Below are positions 18,952 through 27,306 of a stretch of DNA of 64,000 bases, piece by piece; the first letter of the stretch is position 1, and every line of letters begins with the position of its first letter. The DNA is taken from NCBI RefSeq assembly GCF_008806775.1, contig NZ_WAEM01000007.1:1-64000 (forward strand), written 5' to 3'. The translations under genes and the position numbers were made by a program. The notes beneath the pieces are model-generated. The model was given only the letters and a program-made list of their open reading frames with translations. It was not told where the DNA came from and did not search any database. Source of the stretch: Flavobacterium luteum. Its GTDB lineage: Bacteria > Bacteroidota > Bacteroidia > Flavobacteriales > Flavobacteriaceae.

Positions 18952-19890
18952 TTATTTTTTTACTTGGGTTGTATCTGTTTTGGCAGTTGCAATATCATCA
19001 CTTTTTTGAGCGCTTGTATCAATCCAAATTTCCCCATCTGGTGCTTTGGGATCTTTAGGATTAGTACCTTGTAACGAAATAACATAACTTGCCACTTTTT
19101 GCATTTCAGTTGGTTTTAGCGTTCCTTTCCATGAAATCATTCCTTTTCCGTCTCTTCCTCCATGTTCAAGAGTGTGGAAAATATTTTTAATACCACCGCC
19201 TAAAATCCAATGTGTATCGGTTAAATTTGGCCCTATTTGTCCACCAGCATCCGCTCTATGGCATGCCACACAATTGGTTGTAAAGATGGTTTTGCCTTCC
19301 GCTAAACTAGGAGTATCTGTTAAAAGAGTAACCGTTTCTTCATCCATCATATCAGGTGCTGTTTTCATATATTCAGCCACTTCAATTTTGGCTTGAGCCA
19401 TTTCGTTTTTAAGTTCCATTTCTTGATCTGGAGCTCCTAAAATTTCAAATCTCACAAGGTAAATTATGGCAAATACTATGCATCCGTAGAACAAATAAAC
19501 CCACCACGGTGGTAAAACATTATCTAATTCTTTAATTCCATCATAATCATGGTCTAACAAAAGTTGTCCCTCACTTTCCATTGGTACGGTTCTAGTGAGT
19601 TTTTTCAGAATGTTTTTGCACCAATCGCTTTCTTGAATACTTAAGCTATTTACGGCATCGACTTTTTGTTTTTGTTCTTCTGAAAGAATTTGATACATCA
19701 CATTATCAATTGCGCTTATGGTAATCTCAATTGCTATCAAAAGAAAAAGGAACACTACCAGAAATAAGGAAATCATAGGAAACTTTACAAAAGCGAAATC
19801 ATCTCCAGAGTCAACAAAATATTCCATAGCACCAACAACTGATAAGAAAATTAGAGGTACTCGTATGTAGGAAGGGATTAATTTTTTCAT
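18952..19890 (-). CDS. ccoP: cbb3 oxidase subunit III, single-heme CcoP
   Basis: 312 residues. Two membrane segments lie near 38-60 and 129-147. They are followed by one cytochrome c domain with CVACH at 207-211 and the likely axial Met251 in GRDGKGMISW. CcoP passes electrons from cytochrome c to CcoO and CcoN. Classical proteobacterial CcoP has two c-type hemes; this one has a single CxxCH, as is common in Bacteroidetes. The N-terminal membrane domain is longer than in Proteobacteria. It is tightly packed between ccoQ and ccoG. Confidence 0.9.
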   Translation of the reverse strand: MKKLIPSYIRVPLIFLSVVGAMEYFVDSGDDFAFVKFPMISLFLVVFLFLLIAIEITISAIDNVMYQILSEEQKQKVDAVNSLSIQESDWCKNILKKLTRTVPMESEGQLLLDHDYDGIKELDNVLPPWWVYLFYGCIVFAIIYLVRFEILGAPDQEMELKNEMAQAKIEVAEYMKTAPDMMDEETVTLLTDTPSLAEGKTIFTTNCVACHRADAGGQIGPNLTDTHWILGGGIKNIFHTLEHGGRDGKGMISWKGTLKPTEMQKVASYVISLQGTNPKDPKAPDGEIWIDTSAQKSDDIATAKTDTTQVKK

Positions 19891-19928
19891 TTTTTAAAAT
19901 TTTAGTGTGATATTGCTATTATCCAAAT

Positions 19929-20099
19929 TTATTTATCATTTAGAGGAATGTTACTTATCTCTTCTATTTTTTCTTTTTTATAAGAGAACACCCAGAACCC
20001 TAGGCCAACAAAGAAGAAGAAAAAAATCAATAATGATAGTATTGGAAAAATGGCGACACCATCGATAGTTTCCATATTGTGTTTTATTTGCTCGAACAT
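19929..20099 (-). CDS. ccoQ: cbb3 oxidase small subunit CcoQ
   Basis: A 56-residue protein read from ATG at 20099 to TAA at 19929. It has one hydrophobic segment in the middle (about residues 16-40, FPILSLLIFFFFFVGLGFWV) followed by a short Lys/Glu-rich tail. CcoQ/FixQ proteins are small single-span subunits that stabilise the cbb3 complex. It is six bases after the ccoNO stop and 38 bases before ccoP. Size, topology and position all fit. Sequence conservation in this family is low. Confidence 0.85.
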   Translation of the reverse strand: MFEQIKHNMETIDGVAIFPILSLLIFFFFFVGLGFWVFSYKKEKIEEISNIPLNDK

Positions 20100-20105
20100 A
20101 TTGGT

Positions 20106-22295
20106 TTAGTTTTTTGGGTTATTTTTTACTTTTATATCAGTTCCTAACCTCTGAATATAAGCTATCATAGCTACAATTTCTCTTTCATTCATAGGTACAA
20201 ATTGCTCTCCTTTGGCTTCTGCCTTTTTCTTGCTATTTTCATAACTTTTTACGAAATCGGGATCTGCTTTTAGATTCTCTTCTATTTTTAGAGCTTGTTT
20301 TCTCAAATCATTAGTACCATTTGCTATTTCAGCATCCGAATAAGGAACACCAAGTGTTCGCATGGCTTTCATTTTCTTTTCTAATAAAGAAATATCCATT
20401 GCTTTATTATCAAACAACCATTTGTATCCTGGCATAATTGAACCTGCTGAAATACTTTGCGGATCCCAAAAATGATTGAAATGCCAGCTGTCATTGTATT
20501 TAGCTCCAACTCGTAATAAATCTGGACCCGTTCTTTTAGACCCCCAAAGGAATGGATGATCATAAACAAATTCTCCTGCTTTTGATTGTGGTCCGTAACG
20601 CTCTACTTCGCTTCTAAAAGGACGAACAGATTGAGAGTGACAGCCCACACAACCTTCACGAATGTATAAATCGCGACCTTCTAATTCTAAAGGCGTATAG
20701 GGTTTTACACTGGCAATAGTTGGAATATTTGATTTTATCATAATTGTTGGAACTATTTGAATAATTCCACCAATTAAAATAGCAATAACCGCAAAAAGTG
20801 TCAACTGAATAGGTCTTCTTTCCAACCAAGAATGGTATTTTTCGCCTTTAATTCTACCTGCACTTATTTTGATTAATGCAGGTGCTTCAGCCAATTCGTC
20901 TTCTACATTTGCATTAGCACGAACCGTTTGAATAATATTATAAACTAAAACCAACATTCCAATTAAATACATGGTTCCACCTACTGCTCTCATCCAATAC
21001 ATTGGCATGATTTGAGTTACAGTTTCAAGAAAGTTTCCGTAGGTCAACGTTCCGTCTGGATTGAATTGTTTCCACATTGATGCTTGTGTAAATCCCGCAA
21101 CATACATGGGTAAAGTGTATATGATAATTCCTAAAGTTCCTATCCAAAAATGGAAATTAGCTAATTTAATAGAGTATAATTTTCCTTTTGTCATTCGAGG
21201 TATCAACCAATAAATCATACCAAATGCCATAAATCCGTTCCAAGCTAAAGCTCCAACGTGAACGTGAGCAATAATCCAATCGGTATAGTGTGCAATAGCA
21301 TTAAACTTTTTAAGCGATAACATTGGACCTTCTAAAGTTGCCATTCCGTAACCTGTTATGGCAACTACGAAGAATTTCAAAATTGGTTCTTCACGTACTT
21401 TATCCCAAGCTCCACGAAGTGTTAAGAGTCCGTTTATCATACCACCCCAAGAAGGTGCAATTAACATAATGGAGAATACAACCCCTAAGTTTTGTGCCCA
21501 AGTTGGTAAGGCCGAGTATAATAAATGGTGTGGTCCTGCCCAAATATAAATGAATATCAATGACCAAAAATGAACTATAGAAAGTCTATACGAATATACT
21601 GGACGATTGGCGGCTTTTGGAATAAAATAATACATCAGTCCTAAAAAAGGAGTAGTTAAGAAAAATGCAACAGCATTGTGACCATACCACCACTGCACTA
21701 GAGCATCTTGTACACCTGCATAAACGCTGTAACTTTTCAATGTCGAAACTGGTAATTCTAAACTATTGAAAATATGTAAAACGGCTACAGTAACGAAAGT
21801 TGCAATGTAAAACCATATGGCAACATACAAGTGGCGCTCTCTTCTTTTTAAAATTGTTCCAATCATATTAATACCAAAAGCAACCCAAATTAAAGCGATA
21901 GCAATATCTATTGGCCACTCTAATTCGGCATATTCTTTTGAAGTACTATATCCTAACGGAAGTGAAACAGCAGCAGCAACAATAATTAATTGCCATCCCC
22001 AAAAATTTAAATTACTCAAAAAATCACTAAACATTCTGGCTTTAAGCAAACGTTGCAATGAATAATAAACTCCTGCGAACATTGCATTTCCTACGAAGGC
22101 AAAAATTACTGCATTGGTATGTAAAGGTCTCAAACGTCCAAAACTTAACCACGAAATTCCATCGGTTATATTTGGAAAAAGAAACATTATAGCTAGTATA
22201 AGTCCCACTAGCATTCCCACTACACCAAAAACGATAGTGGCGTAAAGAAACTTCTTTACAATTTTGTTGTCATAATAAAATTGTTGCATTTCCAT
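20106..22295 (-). CDS. ccoN: cbb3 oxidase CcoN-CcoO fusion
   Basis: 729 residues that join the catalytic heme-copper subunit CcoN (about 1-460) and the mono-heme subunit CcoO (about 495-729). In CcoN, His60 in RPLHTN is a heme b ligand. The CuB ligands are His206 (YGHNAV) and His256/His257 (GPHHLLY), with His344/His346 (AHVHVG) in the later helix. In CcoO, GCVGCH (548-553) binds heme c, after an anchor helix at about 498-520. The complex reduces oxygen to water with high affinity and pumps protons. The fused form is typical of Bacteroidetes. It is the second gene after the FNR-like promoter, 36 bases behind ccoS. Confidence 0.95.
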   Translation of the reverse strand: MEMQQFYYDNKIVKKFLYATIVFGVVGMLVGLILAIMFLFPNITDGISWLSFGRLRPLHTNAVIFAFVGNAMFAGVYYSLQRLLKARMFSDFLSNLNFWGWQLIIVAAAVSLPLGYSTSKEYAELEWPIDIAIALIWVAFGINMIGTILKRRERHLYVAIWFYIATFVTVAVLHIFNSLELPVSTLKSYSVYAGVQDALVQWWYGHNAVAFFLTTPFLGLMYYFIPKAANRPVYSYRLSIVHFWSLIFIYIWAGPHHLLYSALPTWAQNLGVVFSIMLIAPSWGGMINGLLTLRGAWDKVREEPILKFFVVAITGYGMATLEGPMLSLKKFNAIAHYTDWIIAHVHVGALAWNGFMAFGMIYWLIPRMTKGKLYSIKLANFHFWIGTLGIIIYTLPMYVAGFTQASMWKQFNPDGTLTYGNFLETVTQIMPMYWMRAVGGTMYLIGMLVLVYNIIQTVRANANVEDELAEAPALIKISAGRIKGEKYHSWLERRPIQLTLFAVIAILIGGIIQIVPTIMIKSNIPTIASVKPYTPLELEGRDLYIREGCVGCHSQSVRPFRSEVERYGPQSKAGEFVYDHPFLWGSKRTGPDLLRVGAKYNDSWHFNHFWDPQSISAGSIMPGYKWLFDNKAMDISLLEKKMKAMRTLGVPYSDAEIANGTNDLRKQALKIEENLKADPDFVKSYENSKKKAEAKGEQFVPMNEREIVAMIAYIQRLGTDIKVKNNPKN

Positions 22296-22331
22296 AGATA
22301 GATATTTGATTTTAAGATTAAATAATTAGTT

Positions 22332-22523
22332 TCATTGATTTTCCTGACTTTCAGCTTTTGGCTTTTTGACATTAGACTGAATTAGTTCATCGTCAAAAAG
22401 CATTCTAACTGATGGGGTATAATCATCGTCATATTGACCTGATTTGACTGCTCTAATAAAAGCAATAAAAAAACCTATTGCTAAGACTATGCTAATGGGA
22501 ATTAATAAATAAATGACACTCAT
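22332..22523 (-). CDS. ccoS: cbb3 oxidase maturation protein CcoS
   Basis: 63 residues. One N-terminal membrane helix (about 2-25) is followed by the CcoS signature region (AVKSGQYDD at about 26-34) and a short Lys/Gln-rich tail. CcoS is needed to insert heme and copper cofactors into CcoN. It is the first gene of the ccoS-ccoNO-ccoQ-ccoP-ccoG-fixH-safE run. It starts exactly 20 bases after its -7 element, as hemN does. Confidence 0.9.
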   Translation of the reverse strand: MSVIYLLIPISIVLAIGFFIAFIRAVKSGQYDDDYTPSVRMLFDDELIQSNVKKPKAESQENQ

Positions 22524-22542
22524 ACCTTAAATTTGTGTTAAA

Positions 22543-22550
22543 CAAAAATA
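22543..22550 (-). promoter_or_regulatory. -7 element of the cco operon
   Basis: The minus strand reads TATTTTTG, matching TAnnTTTG. Its last base is 20 bases before the ccoS ATG. Confidence 0.6.
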
Positions 22551-22572
22551 CATTGGCCTTAACAATAAAAAC

Positions 22573-22586
22573 ATGACATTTGTCAT
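22573..22586 (-). promoter_or_regulatory. FNR-like operator of the cco operon
   Basis: ATGACATTTGTCAT has perfect 6-base arms (ATGACA/TGTCAT). Its centre (22579.5) is 36.5 bases from the last base of the -7 element, the same spacing as at hemN. It lies just after the ccoI stop codon. Confidence 0.75.
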
Positions 22587-22588
22587 AC

Positions 22589-24979
22589 TTAAAAATTTTT
22601 AAATTTTAATTTTTTGCTGTAAAAATTACTCATTAAAGTCACGAAACTAACAATTGTTACAGTACTCAATGGCATTATTATAGCAGCGATTATTGGTGAT
22701 AAATTTCCTGTTATGGCAAAAGATAAACCAACTACATTATACAAAAGCGATAGTGCAAAACTCATTTTAATAACACTAATTGATTTTTTTGACAATCGTA
22801 AAAAATAACCTAATTTTTCAAACTCACTGGCATCTAAAATGGCATCACAAGCAGGCGAAAAAACATTCACATTTTCTGAAATGGAAACCCCAACATTACT
22901 TTGTGCTAAAGCTCCAGCGTCGTTTAAACCATCTCCAACCATCATGACATTTTTGCCCTCTTCTTGCAATTTTTTTATAAATTCTAATTTCTGTTCTGGC
23001 TTTTGATTAAAGATTAATTCTACGCCTTTTGGAAGCATTGCTTCTAAAGTACTCCGCTCCCCTTCATTATCGCCAGATAATATTTTTATTTGATAATTTG
23101 CTTTTAAATTATTAAAAAGAGAAACTAAACCCTCTCTGTATTGATTGTTGAAAATGTATTTTCCTAAATAAACTTCATTAATCATTATATGTACTGCGGT
23201 TTGTTGAATACTATTTTCTTCTAGCTTACCTAAAAAAGAAGCAGATCCTATTTGTATAAAATCACCGTCAATTTTTGCTTGAATTCCTTTACCAACAATC
23301 TCTTCATAATCCATAACATTCAATCGGTTTGCTTCAAGTAAAAAATCATATAACATTCTACTTAACGGATGGTTTGAGGCTCTCAAGACATTTTTAATAG
23401 CTATGCAATTTTCTTCGGACAATGGTTTTCCTTCGTAAGTAATATTCGATTTTTTATTGGTTGTAATTGTTCCCGTTTTATCAAAAACGATGGTATCAAC
23501 TTTAGCTAATTGCTCAATAACAATAGCATTTTTAAGATAAAACTTTTGTTTTCCTAAAATTCGTAAAACATTCCCGAAAGTAAACGGAGCAGTCAATGCC
23601 AATGCGCAAGGACACGCTACAATTAATACTGCCGTAAAAACATTAAAAGCAATATTGGCATCAATAAATATCCAATATCCAAAACCAGCAAAGGCAATTA
23701 GTAAAAGTATTGGGGTGAAATAGCGACTAATTTTATCCGTAATGGTTTTGTGGTGCTGTTCGACATTTTTTTGAAAAATAGCATTGCTCCACAACTGCGT
23801 TAAATAACTTTGTGATACTGATTGTAAAACCTCCATTTCAATAATTTTACCCATTTGTTTTCCGCCAGCAAATACTTTATCACCTGATTTTTTTGTAATT
23901 GGAATGGCTTCTCCCGTTACAAAACTATAATCAATCTCCGTTTTTTCAGATATTAATATACCATCAACAGGAATAAGTTCTTGATTTCTAATTACTAATC
24001 GGTCGCCTTTTTGAATGTCATAAATCGGAACACTTTCTTCAGAATTATTGCTATTTATTTTAGTAATTGCAATCGGAAAATAAGATTTAAAATCTCGTTC
24101 AAAACTCAAGAAACTATAGGTTTTAATTTGAAACATTTTACCTAAAAGCATAAAAAATATCAAACCCGTTAGGCTGTCAAAAAAGCCTGAACCATAATTC
24201 ATTACAATATCAAAAGTACTTCTGATAAAAAAAATCACAATTCCTAAAGCGATAGGAATATCAATGTTTAGCATACCCGATTTAATACTCTTATAAGCAG
24301 ATACATAATATCCACTTGCAGAGTAGAAAAAACTTGGTACCGATAATGCAAAAATTAACCAACGGAAAAATCCACGATAATGGTCTAACCAATATTCGCT
24401 TACTTCAAAATATTCTGGAAAAGAAAGCAGCATGATGTTACCAAAACAAAAAAAGGCAACTCCTAGTTTATAGGTCAAACTTCTATCAATAGTGCTTTTT
24501 TTAGTTTCATAATTCTCTAAACTAATGTAGGGTTCATAACCAATTGAACTTATTAAATTGACAATTGTTTTGAGAGAAACGATCTTAGGATTGAATGTAA
24601 TTCGTACTTTCTTTTCAGGGAAATTTACTTGTGACGAGTTTATTCCTTTTTGAAGACGCTGTAGATTTTCCAAAATCCAAATGCATGAACTACAGTGAAT
24701 ATGAGGAATGTTAAGGGAAACGATAGCTGTTGCATCCTCTTGGAATTCCAAAAGTTTTGAAACAATACTTTCATTGTCTAAAAAATCATATTTTCCTTTT
24801 ATATCTAGTGGTGTTGCCCCAGGTGATTTTTCGAAATCATAATAACAAGTCATATCATTGAGACTAAAAATTTCGTAAACGGTTTTACAGCCGTTGCAAC
24901 AAAAATCTTTGGTGTCAAATTCAATTCGTTCTAATTTTACAATATCTAAACCACAGTGGAAACATTTTTGTGCATCCAT
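22589..24979 (-). CDS. ccoI: cbb3-associated copper P-type ATPase CcoI/FixI
   Basis: A P1B-type ATPase that exports copper for CuB assembly in cbb3 oxidase. The frame extends back to GTG at 25018 (809 residues). However, the likely promoter overlaps its first codons, so I prefer the ATG at 24979 (796 residues, starting MDAQKCFHCG); ATG 24991 is also possible. Numbered from the GTG, the features are: an N-terminal Cys cluster (CFHCG 19-23, CCNGC 40-44), an HMA domain with CSSC (109-112), VTGE (367-370), the transport motif CPC (469-471) in the membrane, and the phosphorylated Asp513 in DKTGT. It is divergent from the Crp/Fnr gene and upstream of ccoS. Confidence 0.9.
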   Translation of the reverse strand: MDAQKCFHCGLDIVKLERIEFDTKDFCCNGCKTVYEIFSLNDMTCYYDFEKSPGATPLDIKGKYDFLDNESIVSKLLEFQEDATAIVSLNIPHIHCSSCIWILENLQRLQKGINSSQVNFPEKKVRITFNPKIVSLKTIVNLISSIGYEPYISLENYETKKSTIDRSLTYKLGVAFFCFGNIMLLSFPEYFEVSEYWLDHYRGFFRWLIFALSVPSFFYSASGYYVSAYKSIKSGMLNIDIPIALGIVIFFIRSTFDIVMNYGSGFFDSLTGLIFFMLLGKMFQIKTYSFLSFERDFKSYFPIAITKINSNNSEESVPIYDIQKGDRLVIRNQELIPVDGILISEKTEIDYSFVTGEAIPITKKSGDKVFAGGKQMGKIIEMEVLQSVSQSYLTQLWSNAIFQKNVEQHHKTITDKISRYFTPILLLIAFAGFGYWIFIDANIAFNVFTAVLIVACPCALALTAPFTFGNVLRILGKQKFYLKNAIVIEQLAKVDTIVFDKTGTITTNKKSNITYEGKPLSEENCIAIKNVLRASNHPLSRMLYDFLLEANRLNVMDYEEIVGKGIQAKIDGDFIQIGSASFLGKLEENSIQQTAVHIMINEVYLGKYIFNNQYREGLVSLFNNLKANYQIKILSGDNEGERSTLEAMLPKGVELIFNQKPEQKLEFIKKLQEEGKNVMMVGDGLNDAGALAQSNVGVSISENVNVFSPACDAILDASEFEKLGYFLRLSKKSISVIKMSFALSLLYNVVGLSFAITGNLSPIIAAIIMPLSTVTIVSFVTLMSNFYSKKLKFKNF

Positions 24980-25002
24980 AACTTTACTCATTTTACCTTT
25001 GG

Positions 25003-25010
25003 CAAATTTC
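25003..25010 (-). promoter_or_regulatory. Candidate -7 element of ccoI
   Basis: The minus strand reads GAAATTTG, one base off TAnnTTTG. Its last base is exactly 36.5 from the centre of the operator at 25033-25046. It falls inside the longest possible ccoI frame. Confidence 0.5.
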
Positions 25011-25032
25011 TCAAACACTTGTCAAGAAAAGG

Positions 25033-25046
25033 ATGACATTTATCAT
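25033..25046. promoter_or_regulatory. FNR-like operator between ccoI and the Crp/Fnr gene
   Basis: ATGACATTTATCAT differs by one base from the cco operator. Towards ccoI it sits at the activating distance. Towards the regulator gene it is only 24.5 bases from the end of the -7 element (25057-25064), overlapping the -33 region, which suggests autorepression there. Confidence 0.7.
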
Positions 25047-25056
25047 ATTAATGTTT

Positions 25057-25064
25057 TAAATTTG
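25057..25064 (+). promoter_or_regulatory. -7 element of the Crp/Fnr gene
   Basis: TAAATTTG matches TAnnTTTG, 21 bases before the ATG at 25085. Confidence 0.55.
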
Positions 25065-25084
25065 CAATACTAAAGTCAACAAAA

Positions 25085-25765
25085 ATGAGTAAATGTGAAC
25101 AATGTATCGTGAGAGAATTCAGTTCTTTGAAAGCGTTAAACAAAGATGAATTGATTCAACTTTCTGATTGCAAAACATCCTACACCATTAAAAAAGGGGA
25201 AACTATTTTTGAAGAAGGTGAAAATGTAAACGGGATCTATTGTATAAAAGATGGGATTTGTAAACTCACAAAATTGAGTCCAAACGGTAAAGATCAAATT
25301 ATTAAGTTGGTAAAAAAGGGAGAATTATTAGGACAACGTTCTATGATTAGTGAGGAACCCGTGAACCTAAGTGCCGTTGCTCTTGAAGACATGCAAGTGT
25401 GTTTTATTCCCAAATCAGACATCATGGGTTATTTTGATAAAAACAATCAGTTCTCGATGAATGTTATGCGAACCATTTGTAGTGATTTGAAAGACTCTGA
25501 TGACCACATGGTCTCTTTGGCGCAAAAAACGGTTAAAGAACGATTAGCGGAAACCTTACTTTATTTAGAAGAAACTTTTGGAAAAAGTAGTGATGGCTCC
25601 TTAAACGTTCAACTTTCACGAGAAGAATTATCAGGAATGATAGGTACTGCTACCGAAAGTTGCATTCGATTATTATCTGATTTTAAAAAATTAGGATTGA
25701 TAGAATTGAATGGTAAAAAAATTGTTTTAAAAGATAGTAGTAAATTGAAGAGAATTTCGGAATAG
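25085..25765 (+). CDS. Crp/Fnr family transcription regulator
   Basis: 226 residues. The N-terminal cyclic-nucleotide-binding-like beta-roll (about 20-125) is followed by a C-terminal winged helix (about 150-226) with LSREELSGMIGTATESCIRLL as the helix-turn-helix region. Cys4-x2-Cys7 at the very N-terminus, with Cys29, Cys53 and Cys59, could hold an iron-sulfur cluster as in FNR, but the spacing is not that of E. coli FNR. It is divergent from ccoI and shares an FNR-like operator with it. It is the obvious candidate for the protein that binds the dyads at hemN, ccoS and ccoI. Confidence 0.88.
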   Translation: MSKCEQCIVREFSSLKALNKDELIQLSDCKTSYTIKKGETIFEEGENVNGIYCIKDGICKLTKLSPNGKDQIIKLVKKGELLGQRSMISEEPVNLSAVALEDMQVCFIPKSDIMGYFDKNNQFSMNVMRTICSDLKDSDDHMVSLAQKTVKERLAETLLYLEETFGKSSDGSLNVQLSREELSGMIGTATESCIRLLSDFKKLGLIELNGKKIVLKDSSKLKRISE

Positions 25766-25909
25766 CATTATAATTTCTTCGCTTCATTCCAAAAAACATC
25801 CATTTCAGCGAAGGTCATATCCATTAAAGGTTTGCCTAATTCACCATCTTTACTTTCAAGATATTGAAAACGTTTGATGAATTTTTTATTGGTACGTTCT
25901 AACGCATCT
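25766..25909 (-). pseudogene. Decayed 3' fragment of mazG
   Basis: The minus strand encodes the last 46 residues of MazG (from DALERTNKK to EAKKL and the stop) with three amino-acid changes from the intact gene at 27307. By my hand alignment about 16 of 137 bases differ. It has no start. Homology stops abruptly at about 25910, where the REP sequence of the RAYT element begins. Confidence 0.85.
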
Positions 25910-25913
25910 CTTT

Positions 25914-25980
25914 CTGGTGCTCGTCTGCGACGAGTACCTACTTACTTTCGTATGACAAATAAAGCGTTTGCAACGAGGGT
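25914..25980. repeat. Left REP palindromes of the RAYT element
   Basis: GTGCTCGTCTGCGACGAGTAC and the following tacctacttac are the inverted counterpart of the right-hand units (GTAGGTACTCG...CGAGCAC). The adjacent AGCGTTTGCAACG matches the inverse of the second right-hand palindrome. The left copy is partly degraded. Confidence 0.75.
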
Positions 25981-25991
25981 CATAAAACATT

Positions 25992-26546
25992 CTACCATAA
26001 AGTCTCTACATTTACATTACAAAACACTGTATTATCTTCTTCATAATTTCTATAGCTGCTATTTACATAATCTCTTTCATGAAAAACGATTTCGGCAGCT
26101 ACAGGATTATAATGTATATAATTAACTCGCTGTTCTATTTTTTCTAAAGTATCTAGTATAACAGGATGAAAACCATCTTGCCATAATTTATAATTTTTAG
26201 CTCTTCCTGTTTTTTGTGCTTCATAACTAAATTTTCGTAAAAGCCACTCCCTTCTACTCTCTGGATGTTCTTGAATTGCTTCTACAAGTTTTTTGGACGT
26301 AAATTTTTTAAAATCCCGAATTACATTTTGCAACTCGCCATCAAATGCTGTTACGATTAAATGTATATGACTCGTCATATATACATAAGCATGTACACTC
26401 AGTCCTTTTTCCTTGATACAGTAATTTAAGGACTCATCAATAATAGTACAATAAATAGGTCTTGTAAATAAATCTACCCAATCTACAACTGTAATAGTAA
26501 TAAAAGTAGGTACAGTGCTATCTATAACTTTGTATTTCTCAGACAT
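25992..26546 (-). CDS. REP-associated tyrosine transposase (RAYT)
   Basis: 184 residues, a Y1 HUH single-strand transposase of the IS200-like/RAYT group. The HUH motif is His60-Ile-His62 (YMTSHIHLIV), and the catalytic Tyr is probably Tyr143 in VNYIHYNP. RAYTs are chromosomal enzymes that act on nearby REP palindromes marked by a GTAG tetranucleotide. Here palindromes with GTAG lie on both sides in opposite orientation, which supports a RAYT rather than a mobile IS200. The gene looks intact, with start ATG at 26546. Confidence 0.85.
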   Translation of the reverse strand: MSEKYKVIDSTVPTFITITVVDWVDLFTRPIYCTIIDESLNYCIKEKGLSVHAYVYMTSHIHLIVTAFDGELQNVIRDFKKFTSKKLVEAIQEHPESRREWLLRKFSYEAQKTGRAKNYKLWQDGFHPVILDTLEKIEQRVNYIHYNPVAAEIVFHERDYVNSSYRNYEEDNTVFCNVNVETLW

Positions 26547-26589
26547 TGTTTTCTTTCAAATATATTGATTTTATGAAAATTACTAAAAA

Positions 26590-26837
26590 GTTTGTTTATA
26601 GTATTTATGCTTTTGTAGCCGCGTTGCAGACGCTACGATTTGTCTTTTAATTTAAGTAGGTACTCGATGCAATCGAGCACCAGAGTTGCGGACAAACGAG
26701 CGACAGTGGGATAGTTTGTTTATAGTACTTCTACTTTTGTAGCCGCGTTGCAAACGCTACGATTTGTCATTTAATTTAAGTAGGTACTCGATGCAATCGA
26801 GCACCAGAGTTGTGGACAAACGAGAGCCAGTGGGAGA
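26590..26837. repeat. Right REP array, two tandem 124-bp units
   Basis: Two 124-bp units start at 26590 and 26714. Each holds GTAGCCGCGTTGCANACGCTAC (at 26615 and 26739) and, 30 bases on, GTAGGTACTCGATGCAATCGAG. Both are imperfect or perfect palindromes headed by GTAG, the hallmark of RAYT-linked REPs. A decayed third part follows to about 26880 (the word cgagagccagtgggag is repeated as cgagaaccagtgggag). Confidence 0.85.
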
Positions 26838-26880
26838 ATACGTGGATAAACGAGAACCAGTGGGAGTAGTAAACTTAAAA

Positions 26881-27010
26881 GAATTTCGGAGTAATATATG
26901 TGATTCCTCCTTCGTCGGAATGACAAAACCGAGACTGTTTTTCCTTAACTTAATGAAATTGAGCTCTCGCTAGCAATACGTTTAAGTTCTGCTCTCGAAA
27001 GATTGGTAAA
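26881..27010. other. Intergenic remainder after the REP array
   Basis: No gene or clear element is seen. It contains the stretch tcctccttcgtcggaatgac, a motif of unknown meaning. Confidence 0.4.
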
Positions 27011-27253
27011 TTATCTATAAAAGATCGAATGTAAACTTATTAAAACTAAAAAAAATCCCATTAAAATAAGAATTATACTGAAATGTTTCAAAAAAGTATA
27101 TCCCAAAAAAGCATTAATCCCTAAACTAGGTTTTCGGATTTCTTTATTTTTAATATAAAAACCAATAATAATTATTAATATACCTATAATAATTGAAAAA
27201 AAATATTGTTCATAATTCCTAAATTTATTAAATCCGTTAGCACGTATTTGCAA
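27011..27253 (-). CDS. Small membrane protein, unknown
   Basis: An 80-residue frame with two hydrophobic segments (about residues 17-33 and 57-76) separated by a basic loop, so probably a two-span membrane protein. The first codon is TTG and there is no ATG near the N-terminus, so the start is uncertain. I do not recognise it. It lies between the RAYT island and mazG and may have arrived with the island. Confidence 0.4.
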   Translation of the reverse strand: MQIRANGFNKFRNYEQYFFSIIIGILIIIIGFYIKNKEIRKPSLGINAFLGYTFLKHFSIILILMGFFLVLISLHSIFYR

Positions 27254-27306
27254 ACCGTGAACACAAACAAAGATTAAAACTAAATTTTAATTCTAATTTG
27301 TATTGA

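Noticed and set aside
26764..26973. A 69-codon plus frame in the REP array
   Set aside because: It runs through palindromes and tandem repeats and has no homologous features.
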